From Chryseobacterium gleum (GTDB taxonomy: Bacteria; Bacteroidota; Bacteroidia; Flavobacteriales_D; Sanyastnellaceae), in the NCBI GenBank assembly GCA_945878835.1, contig CAMCUG010000043.1, forward strand, positions 1-9,146: a stretch of 9,146 nucleotides of DNA, read 5' to 3'. Numbering within the stretch: position 1 is the stretch's first letter; every line of letters begins with the position of its first letter. Position numbers and translations under genes: made by a program. The notes under the pieces were generated by a model. That model saw only the letters and a program-made list of their open reading frames with translations, did no database searches and was not told the DNA's origin. Below, one piece after another: positions 1-5,269 of the stretch.

Positions 1-511
1 AGAGGAAGCTTTGGATTTATTTAAGATGCCGCGTAACCTTGGCGAGTGGAACGGAGAAAAAATTGTTGTGGGCATCGGACGTTTCGGTCCATATGTGAAA
101 TTTAAATCGACATACGCTTCTCTTCGTGTGAAGGAAGGAGATGACCCGTTCACCATTGATTTGGAAAGAGCAATCAAACTGGTTGACGATAAAATCAACG
201 GAGTGAACGCAAACCTGCTCAAGACTTTCACGGAAGACGAGAATGTTCAGATCATTAATGGACGCTTCGGGGCTTATTTGAAATCAGGAAACTTGAATTT
301 CAAACTACCAAAGGGTGCCAAGGCTGAAGATATTTCTTGGCCAGATGCTCAGCAGATAATGGAAGAGCAGATGGAGCAGGCAACAAAAAAAGCCGCGTCG
401 AGAAAGCCTGCGCCGAAAAAGGCTCCGGCCAAAAAGGCACCTGCTAAGAAGGCTGCGGCAAAGAAAGCTCCAGCTAAAAAGGCCGCTGCGAAGAAATCGC
501 CCAAGAAATAA
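1..511 (+). CDS. topA: DNA topoisomerase I, C-terminal part (5' truncated)
   Basis: This is the 3' end of a type IA DNA topoisomerase gene, cut by the window edge. The reading frame is open from base 2 to the TAA at 509-511, so the TTG at 11 is an internal Leu codon and not a start. Type IA enzymes relax negatively supercoiled DNA through a transient 5'-phosphotyrosine break; the catalytic toprim and Tyr domains lie upstream and are not visible. What is visible are two topoisomerase C-terminal repeats, marked by GRFGPYVKF (about bases 77-103) and GRFGAYLKS (about 260-286), the usual small DNA-binding modules at the end of bacterial TopA. An extremely basic tail of about 41 residues made of KKAPA/KKAAA units follows, presumably for nonspecific DNA binding. 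Family assignment is firm. It is probably transcribed separately from the T9SS genes, although no strong terminator follows. Confidence 0.93.
   Translation, partial: EEALDLFKMPRNLGEWNGEKIVVGIGRFGPYVKFKSTYASLRVKEGDDPFTIDLERAIKLVDDKINGVNANLLKTFTEDENVQIINGRFGAYLKSGNLNFKLPKGAKAEDISWPDAQQIMEEQMEQATKKAASRKPAPKKAPAKKAPAKKAAAKKAPAKKAAAKKSPKK
386..508 (+). repeat. Lys/Ala/Pro-rich low-complexity repeat encoding the TopA tail
   Basis: About 41 codons at the end of topA encode imperfect five-residue units (KKAPA, KKAAA, KKSPK), giving a 15-base DNA period. The composition resembles the C-terminal tails of histone H1 and bacterial H1-like proteins. Codons alternate (AAA/AAG, GCT/GCG/GCC/GCA), so the repeat is kept more at the protein level than as identical DNA. 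The unit number is likely to vary between relatives. Confidence 0.85.
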
Positions 512-528
512 ATGTGAATCATCACATT
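511..528 (+). terminator. Weak hairpin after topA
   Basis: A perfect inverted repeat, AATGTGA-ATCA-TCACATT, starts at the last base of the topA stop codon. The 7-bp stem holds only two G-C pairs and is followed by CCTTTGTTG, not a real T-run; six T's come later at 544-549. It could be a weak terminator or a 3'-end processing hairpin for topA mRNA. The TGTGA...TCACA arms recall a CRP site, but the spacer is 4 bases instead of 6. Confidence 0.3.
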
Positions 529-562
529 CCTTTGTTGAAATGATTTTTTAACTGAATGAAAT

Positions 563-581
563 TGAACGGATCCTCCGTTTA
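563..581 (+). promoter_or_regulatory. Small hairpin ahead of the arginase-like gene
   Basis: The arms AACGGA (565-570) and TCCGTT (574-579) enclose a 3-base loop, and the stem extends to about 8 bp with one G-T and one T-A pair. It ends 11 bases before the ATG at 593 and is followed by TAGTTT. It could be a second weak terminator for topA or a structure limiting access to the downstream start codon. The sequence alone does not decide. Confidence 0.3.
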
Positions 582-592
582 GTTTCGTTGTT

Positions 593-1759
593 ATGGATTT
601 GTCAGTATTTCTTACTCCGAGTATATTTCACGATAGCTCAAATCGCTTTTTCGCGAACAACACGATTGGTGCCCAGACGCGTTTTTATATCGACGATGAA
701 AACGATTTGAACCAAAGGCAAATAGCCATTGTTGGGGTTTGCGAAGATCGAAATTCAGAAAACAATTCAGGCGCAGCAAATGCCCCAGATGAAGTAAGAA
801 GAGAGCTCTACAAGCTTTTAGCCTGCGACGATTATTCGAAGATTGTTGATTTGGGAAATATTCTGCCCGGAGAAACCCCTGAGGACACGTACTACGCTCT
901 TTCACAAGTTTGCACGGCTTGTATGAAGTTAAACATTGTTCCTGTTGTCATTGGCGGAACGCAAGATCTGACATACGCCACCTACAAGGCTTATGAGGCC
1001 ATGGAACAAACGGTGAATTTGGTAACCATTGATTCAAAGTTGGATTTTGGTTCTAGTCCAGATGACTCCACTGCAGAAGGCTACCTGAATCGCATCATTC
1101 TTCACCGCCCGAATTATTTATTTAATTATTCTAACCTCGGGCATCAACGTTACTTGACGGACAAAGCTCTGCTTGAATTGACGACCAAGATGTATTTCGA
1201 TGCAATTAGGTTGGGTGAAATTCAACAAGATCTTTCTATTGCAGAACCGGTCATTCGAAATGCAGATTTGTTAAGTTTCGATTTAAGTTCAGTTCGTTAC
1301 TCGGAATTTATGTCGACCCAGAAAAGTGGTCCGAATGGATTTTTTGGTCATGAAGCGGCGCAGTTGTGCAAATATGCGGGTATGAGCGAAAAGTTGACTT
1401 GCATAGGTTTCTATGAATTTAATCCTTCATTAGATGACAGCGGTCAATCGGCAAAACTCATGGGGCAATTGATTTGGTGTTTCATTGATGGCTACCATGC
1501 GCGCCGAGGTGACTATCCGATTGCCTCACTTTCAGAGTATGAAAAATTCATAGTACTGTTAACCGATTCTGGAGATGAGCTGGTCTTTTATAAAAGTCAT
1601 TTAACGAATCGTTGGTGGTTGGAAGTTTCTTACCCTGCTGGCTCCGAAGAGAAGTATGTGCGAAATCATGTTGTGCCCTGCACCTACGCCGACTATGTAA
1701 TGGCTTCCCAACAAGAAATGCCAGATAGATGGTGGACAACTTTTCAGAAGTTGGTTTGA
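593..1759 (+). CDS. Arginase/formimidoylglutamase-fold protein, likely inactive
   Basis: This 388-residue protein belongs to the ureohydrolase (arginase, agmatinase, formimidoylglutamase) superfamily, whose active members hydrolyse guanidino or formimino groups at a two-manganese site. The three metal-ligand motifs can be located but are degraded. GG(x)H(D) reads GGTQD (121-125; His replaced by Gln124). DAHxD reads DSKLD (147-151; His replaced by Lys149, both Asp kept). SxDxD reads SFDLS (228-232; second Asp replaced by Ser232). Three of six ligands are therefore missing, so normal hydrolase activity is unlikely. An unusual C-terminal extension from about residue 300 is rich in aromatic residues (ERWW-like patches NRWW at 339-342 and DRWW at 378-381). 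There is no signal peptide, so it should be cytoplasmic. The ATG at 593 lacks a Shine-Dalgarno, as usual in this phylum. It is co-oriented between topA and the T9SS operon. Databases often label this group formimidoylglutamase; I would not infer histidine degradation from it. Confidence 0.82.
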   Translation: MDLSVFLTPSIFHDSSNRFFANNTIGAQTRFYIDDENDLNQRQIAIVGVCEDRNSENNSGAANAPDEVRRELYKLLACDDYSKIVDLGNILPGETPEDTYYALSQVCTACMKLNIVPVVIGGTQDLTYATYKAYEAMEQTVNLVTIDSKLDFGSSPDDSTAEGYLNRIILHRPNYLFNYSNLGHQRYLTDKALLELTTKMYFDAIRLGEIQQDLSIAEPVIRNADLLSFDLSSVRYSEFMSTQKSGPNGFFGHEAAQLCKYAGMSEKLTCIGFYEFNPSLDDSGQSAKLMGQLIWCFIDGYHARRGDYPIASLSEYEKFIVLLTDSGDELVFYKSHLTNRWWLEVSYPAGSEEKYVRNHVVPCTYADYVMASQQEMPDRWWTTFQKLV

Positions 1760-1870
1760 GAAATTTTAGGTTTCCAACAATTAGTTTATCATCTTTCATG
1801 TGCTAACTCATTGAAAACCACAGAAAATAAATCGTTTATCTTTTAGAAAATCTTGAATTCCGCTTGTTTT

Positions 1871-1902
1871 TTTTGTTTTTTTGAATAGATGTTCTATTTT
1901 AG
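1871..1902 (+). promoter_or_regulatory. Bacteroidota-type promoter for the T9SS operon
   Basis: TTTTG at 1871-1875 matches the -33 element (TTTG or TTG). After exactly 19 bases, TATTTTAG at 1895-1902 matches the -7 element TAnnTTTG in seven of eight positions. Element quality and spacing fit the primary sigma factor of Bacteroidota. The predicted transcription start is near 1907-1910, giving a leader of about 50 bases for porP. No E. coli-type -35/-10 pair is present. The overlap with T-runs makes chance matches to the -33 element easy, hence the moderate confidence. Confidence 0.55.
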
Positions 1903-1914
1903 CAAACTATGTAT

Positions 1915-1931
1915 CATCTCACGATGAGATG
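1915..1931 (+). promoter_or_regulatory. Stem-loop in the porP leader
   Basis: This is a perfect 7-bp inverted repeat, CATCTCA-CGA-TGAGATG, with a 3-base loop. It lies just after the predicted transcription start and 28 bases before the porP ATG. As RNA it would form a short hairpin near the 5' end of the operon transcript; as DNA it is a compact dyad that a regulator could bind. It has no T-run, so it is not a terminator. Confidence 0.45.
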
Positions 1932-1959
1932 TCATAGTGTTTAACGAAAGAAACAAACG

Positions 1960-2913
1960 ATGAAAAAACTGTATTTTCTTCTCCTAGCTTTTTCTCTTGC
2001 AGGTGCTGTAAATGCTCAGCAGGATCCACAATTCTCATTGTGGATGTTTGATAGAATTTCTTTCAATCCGGCTGCCGCGGGTATAGATAACATGCATCAG
2101 ATTCAGGCATTTCACCGTGACCAGTGGGATGGCTTCGACCGAGATCCAAAGACTTATTTATTCAATTACAACGGGTATGTTAAGGCTGGAGGAAGAACAG
2201 TTGGGTTGGGTCTTTCTGCAATGACAGAAGTTTTAGGTCAGGAACAAAACAAGTTCGTTCGTTTATCCGGAGCTTATCATTTGCCAATTGGCAACAATAT
2301 TCTTTCTGCAGGAGTTCAAGTAGGAATGCTTTCAAAAACTTTAGGAACTAACTGGATTGCAATTGATCCAACGGACCCAAACATACCCCTAACAGGATTG
2401 TCGCAGGGTGGCTTTGATGCGAATGTTGGATTAATGTTTTACCAGAAGAATAAATATTACGCTGGGGTAAGTGCAACGCATTTGCCGGCAACAAGCTTAG
2501 CTGACTTAGGATTTGCAACTGCTCGTCATTTGTATGTTATGGGTGGTTACAATTACGATTTGAATAACGGCTTAGTTATTCGCACAAACGCTTTAGTAAA
2601 AACGGACATGAAGGCTTCACCAGCCATTGATGTCAATGCAAATGTTTTATGGAACAATTTGCTTTGGGGTGGTGTTGCTTTCCGTCCTGGAGATGCAATT
2701 ATTCCAATGGCTGGGATGCAAATGACTTTGAATACCGTTCAGCAAGGACGTTATACATATACACACGGATTTAAAATGGGATATTCATATGATGTAACAC
2801 TTAGTACGATTAAGAACTACAGCGCCGGGTCACATGAGTTCTTTTTAACGTATGAATTTAATCTTGGAAAAACCCCAATTCGAAGAATTTCAGGTGATCC
2901 CCGATTATTGTAA
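1960..2913 (+). CDS. porP: PorP/SprF-family T9SS outer-membrane protein
   Basis: This 317-residue protein is a member of the PorP/SprF family. A classical signal peptide (MKKLYFLLLAFSLAGAVNA) is predicted to be cut before Gln20. The mature N-terminus carries the family signature QQDPQFSLWMFDRISFNPAA (20-39), followed by HRDQWDGFDRDPKT. The rest alternates short Gly-rich and aromatic stretches typical of an outer-membrane beta-barrel of about 14 strands, ending with a strand near HEFFLTYEF. In Porphyromonas gingivalis PorP is needed for secretion and contacts the PorK-PorN ring; in Flavobacterium, SprF paralogues serve individual adhesin cargos such as SprB. Its place as first gene before gldK matches the porPKLMN order, so porP is a better name than sprF. 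No Shine-Dalgarno precedes the ATG, but an A-rich leader does (GAAAGAAACAAACG). Confidence 0.92.
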   Translation: MKKLYFLLLAFSLAGAVNAQQDPQFSLWMFDRISFNPAAAGIDNMHQIQAFHRDQWDGFDRDPKTYLFNYNGYVKAGGRTVGLGLSAMTEVLGQEQNKFVRLSGAYHLPIGNNILSAGVQVGMLSKTLGTNWIAIDPTDPNIPLTGLSQGGFDANVGLMFYQKNKYYAGVSATHLPATSLADLGFATARHLYVMGGYNYDLNNGLVIRTNALVKTDMKASPAIDVNANVLWNNLLWGGVAFRPGDAIIPMAGMQMTLNTVQQGRYTYTHGFKMGYSYDVTLSTIKNYSAGSHEFFLTYEFNLGKTPIRRISGDPRLL

Positions 2914-2946
2914 CAATAAAATGAAACCCAACGTAGTTATAATAAC

Positions 2947-2958
2947 GTTAAGCTTAAC
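2947..2958 (+). repeat. 12-bp perfect palindrome in the porP-gldK gap
   Basis: GTTAAGCTTAAC is fully self-complementary. It is followed by a second short dyad, GAGTT-T-AACTC, at 2965-2975. Both lie in the 78-base gap before gldK. They could be regulator half-sites or weak RNA hairpins that set the relative output of porP and gldK; AT-richness makes chance occurrence possible. Confidence 0.35.
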
Positions 2959-2991
2959 CCAACAGAGTTTAACTCATTAATTTAGGAAGTC

Positions 2992-4383
2992 ATGAAAAAA
3001 TCAATTTTGTTTTTCGCATTAGTGTCTTCGTTGCTTGTAGGATGTTATCCTGGACCAGCTGGAGAACTAGTAGGTGTTTACCCTCGCGAGGAATGGGTTC
3101 AAGTGAATCCTTATGGAATGAATTACATTCATTTCGGTTCTTTCACCATGGGAAATAACGATCGCGACCTCGCAGGTGGCATGACTGTAAAGGCTAAAAC
3201 GGTGACCGTTTCTGCTTTTTACATGGATCAACATGAGATTTCAAACAATGAATATCGCCAGTTCGTTTTTTGGGTGCGTGACTCTTTAATGAGAGATCAA
3301 TTGGCTCAAAACGAAATTGAGGGATTCGGAATTTCTGAGCGTGAAGACGGTCGTGAGATGGATCGTTTCATCAATAAAGGCTACAAACTCGATTGGGAGA
3401 CTGAAATCGATATGGAAAACGATGAGATTTTCGATATCGTTTATGATGAATTCTACCTTCAAGGGGCTGACAAGTATTACGATCGTAAGGAAATTGATTC
3501 ACGTAAATTGAAGTATCGCTACTGGTGGATTGACTTCGAAGGTGCTGCAAAGAAAAAAGGAAATCGCGATGAAGAAACTAGCGAGAAGAACTCATTGGAC
3601 CAGTTGCACTCGATTAAAATCAATTCAGACAGAACGAAATTTGTTATCGAAGAACAAATCAATGTTTATCCTGACACCTTGGTTTGGGCGCATGATTTCA
3701 CATACTCGAATAATACACATTTAACAGAAACATATTTCTGGCATCCGGCCTATGATGACTACCCTGTTGTGGGAGTTACTTGGGGTCAGTGTCAAGCCTT
3801 CTGTGCCTGGAGAACCCAAATCCTAAACGAGTGGAAGCAGCAAAACGGAGAAACATTCGTTCAGCGTTTCCGTTTGCCTTCAGAGGCTGAGTGGGAATAT
3901 GCTTCACGCGGTGGACTTTCAAATGAAGAGTATCCTTGGGGCGGTCCTTACACACGTAACTATTTAGGTTGTCCATTAGCTAACTTCAAGCCTATGCGCG
4001 GTGACTATCCAGACGATAACGGAGTCCATACTGTTCCAATAGGATCATACTCTCCAAACGGCTGGGGTCTATACAACATGGCGGGAAATGTTGCAGAGTG
4101 GTGTAACACTGCATACGATGAGGCGGCATATGAAATTATGCACGATTTGAACCCGGAGTACGACTATCGTGCTAAAGAAGATGATGCAACTACTCAAAAG
4201 CGTAAAGTAACACGCGGAGGATCTTGGAAAGATATTTCATACTTTATACAATGCGGAACTCGTTCTTACGAATTTCAAGACACGGCTAAGTCATACATCG
4301 GTTTCCGTTGTGCAATGACATACTTAGGTCGTGGTAAAAGCGGTCCTGCTGAAGACTGGAACAGTCCAACTGGGAGCGAATAA
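2992..4383 (+). CDS. gldK: T9SS ring lipoprotein GldK/PorK (FGE-like fold)
   Basis: This 463-residue outer-membrane lipoprotein forms the periplasmic ring of the T9SS with GldN. The signal peptide ends in the lipobox LVGC with the lipidated Cys at residue 18. The mature part has the formylglycine-generating-enzyme (FGE-sulfatase) fold, recognisable by FGSFTMGNN (48-56), FYMDQHEISNNEYRQF (76-91), DYPVVGVTWGQCQAFCAWR (256-274), RFRLPSEAEWEYASRGG (292-308), GWGLYNMAGNVAEWCN (357-372), and RGGSW (408-412) followed by IGFRC (436-440). A charged insertion of about 130 residues (roughly 100-235) interrupts the fold, as is usual in GldK. The two active-site Cys that FGEs carry three and eight residues after the Ser of RGGS are Asp and Ile here, so the role is structural. 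Length matches GldK/PorK. A weak AGGAAG precedes the ATG. It follows porP by 78 bases and precedes gldL by 50. Confidence 0.95.
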   Translation: MKKSILFFALVSSLLVGCYPGPAGELVGVYPREEWVQVNPYGMNYIHFGSFTMGNNDRDLAGGMTVKAKTVTVSAFYMDQHEISNNEYRQFVFWVRDSLMRDQLAQNEIEGFGISEREDGREMDRFINKGYKLDWETEIDMENDEIFDIVYDEFYLQGADKYYDRKEIDSRKLKYRYWWIDFEGAAKKKGNRDEETSEKNSLDQLHSIKINSDRTKFVIEEQINVYPDTLVWAHDFTYSNNTHLTETYFWHPAYDDYPVVGVTWGQCQAFCAWRTQILNEWKQQNGETFVQRFRLPSEAEWEYASRGGLSNEEYPWGGPYTRNYLGCPLANFKPMRGDYPDDNGVHTVPIGSYSPNGWGLYNMAGNVAEWCNTAYDEAAYEIMHDLNPEYDYRAKEDDATTQKRKVTRGGSWKDISYFIQCGTRSYEFQDTAKSYIGFRCAMTYLGRGKSGPAEDWNSPTGSE

Positions 4384-4387
4384 TTCA

Positions 4388-4407
4388 TAGAAACCAATTA
4401 GAAACCA
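4388..4407 (+). repeat. 9-bp direct repeat in the gldK-gldL gap
   Basis: TAGAAACCA occurs twice (4388-4396 and 4399-4407), offset by 11 bases, just after the gldK stop codon. The 11-base offset is about one helical turn, so it could be paired binding sites on one face of DNA, or simply a slippage duplication in a 50-base AT-rich spacer. No function can be assigned. Confidence 0.35.
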
Positions 4408-4433
4408 TATAAATAACTTAAATTTTTAAATCA

Positions 4434-5225
4434 ATGAAACCTGGAAGTAAAGCTTGGAAAAATTTTATGGCAAAACTGTACGGAATCGGAGCAGCTGTCG
4501 TAATTATTGGAGCGATGTTTAAAATTCAGCACTGGCCATTCGCGTCTTTGCTACTTGTTGTGGGATTGACTACAGAAGCTATTATCTTCTTTTTCTCAGC
4601 CTTTGAACCTTTACACGAAGAGCCAGATTGGTCTTTGGTTTACCCTGAATTAGCTACTCCAGAAGACGGAGAGCACGGTCATGGTTCAAAAAAGACTGTT
4701 GTAAACAAAGGTGTTTCTCAACAATTAGATGCTCTTTTGAGTGAGGCTAAGATTGATGGTGATTTGATTTCAAGTCTTGGAGACGGAATGAGAACATTTA
4801 GCTCGAATGCGCGTCAAATGGCAGACTCTACAGATGCTGCTATGGCAAGTTCAAATTACGCAAGTTCATTGCAAGATGCTTCTGCTAAAGTTTCTAAATT
4901 GGCTTCTACCTTTGAAGCTGCTTCAGAGCAATTGACTGGTCTTGTTGCTCATACAGAGCAAGGTGCAAGCGCAGGTGAGAATTTACAAAAAATGTCGCAA
5001 AATCTCGCTGCATTGAATGGTATGTACGAGCTGCAATTGACAGAATTAGAGAAGACACGTCTTATGTTCGGCGATATGGGTGCATTGGTTAAAAACCTTG
5101 CTGACTCAGTTGAAGATACGAAGTTGTACAAGGAGAATATCTCTGAGCTTGCTCAAAACTTGAAATCGTTGAACACGATTTATGCAAATATGTTAAATGC
5201 AATGGGCTCTGGCCGTCAAGCATAA
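4434..5225 (+). CDS. gldL: T9SS inner-membrane motor protein GldL/PorL
   Basis: This 263-residue protein is the membrane stator-like subunit of the T9SS/gliding motor, which with GldM converts the proton gradient into rotation. Two transmembrane helices lie at about residues 14-29 (LYGIGAAVVIIGAMF) and 37-57, joined by the conserved short loop KIQHWPF. Helix 2 carries a buried acidic residue, Glu48 (LTTEAIIFF), which fits the family's intramembrane Glu essential for proton coupling; a second Glu (58) follows in FEPLHEEPDW. The remaining 200 residues are cytoplasmic: a short His/Gly segment (EHGHG), then a long predicted helical or coiled-coil region rich in Ala, Ser and Leu heptads (about 95-258). 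Family lengths vary in this tail, and this one is mid-range. The ATG has no Shine-Dalgarno; the start is supported by the conserved MKPGSKAWKNFMAKLYG N-terminus. It lies 44 bases upstream of gldM, clearly in one operon. Confidence 0.95.
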   Translation: MKPGSKAWKNFMAKLYGIGAAVVIIGAMFKIQHWPFASLLLVVGLTTEAIIFFFSAFEPLHEEPDWSLVYPELATPEDGEHGHGSKKTVVNKGVSQQLDALLSEAKIDGDLISSLGDGMRTFSSNARQMADSTDAAMASSNYASSLQDASAKVSKLASTFEAASEQLTGLVAHTEQGASAGENLQKMSQNLAALNGMYELQLTELEKTRLMFGDMGALVKNLADSVEDTKLYKENISELAQNLKSLNTIYANMLNAMGSGRQA

Positions 5226-5256
5226 GTTCCACATAATAATTATAGTAATTAAAATA

Positions 5257-5262
5257 AGGAGG
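5257..5262 (+). promoter_or_regulatory. Strong Shine-Dalgarno before gldM
   Basis: AGGAGG within AAGGAGGA sits 7 bases before the gldM ATG, ideal spacing for a Shine-Dalgarno. It is the only such site in the window: porP, gldL and the arginase-like gene have none, gldK and the ABC-F gene have weaker AGGAAG-type purine stretches, and gldN has AAGG. Two TAATTA hexamers at 5237-5242 and 5246-5251 immediately upstream could pair as a small AT hairpin. The site fixes the gldM start. Confidence 0.8.
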
Positions 5263-5269
5263 AACTAAA

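Larger units (their letters stand above)
1760..1959 (+). other. 200-base non-coding gap before the T9SS operon
   Basis: This is the largest gap in the window. It is very AT-rich, with two T-runs (1867-1874 and 1876-1882), and holds the promoter and leader hairpin listed separately. I see no credible small gene, tRNA or other RNA gene in it. The position right ahead of porP makes it the natural control region of the secretion operon. Confidence 0.7.

Noticed and set aside
511..528. CRP-type operator (TGTGA...TCACA)
   Set aside because: The spacer is 4 bases instead of 6 and the site begins in the topA stop codon; a simple RNA hairpin is the better reading.
580..587. TAGTTTCG as a -7 promoter element for the arginase-like gene
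   Set aside because: It would place the transcript start almost at the ATG, and the only TTG upstream (562-564) is just 15 bases away and overlaps a hairpin arm.
1822..1844. AT-only imperfect inverted repeat after the arginase-like gene as a terminator
   Set aside because: The stem has almost no G-C pairs and one mismatch. The T-runs at 1867-1882 are more than 20 bases away and fit the promoter region better.
2938..2943. TATAAT hexamer upstream of gldK as a -10 box
   Set aside because: There is no -35 partner, and Bacteroidota promoters use TAnnTTTG. AT-rich spacers produce this hexamer by chance.
3317..3724. Two same-strand open frames overlapping gldK in another frame
   Set aside because: They fall in the charged insertion of gldK and carry no recognisable domain; the gldK frame is conserved through this region.
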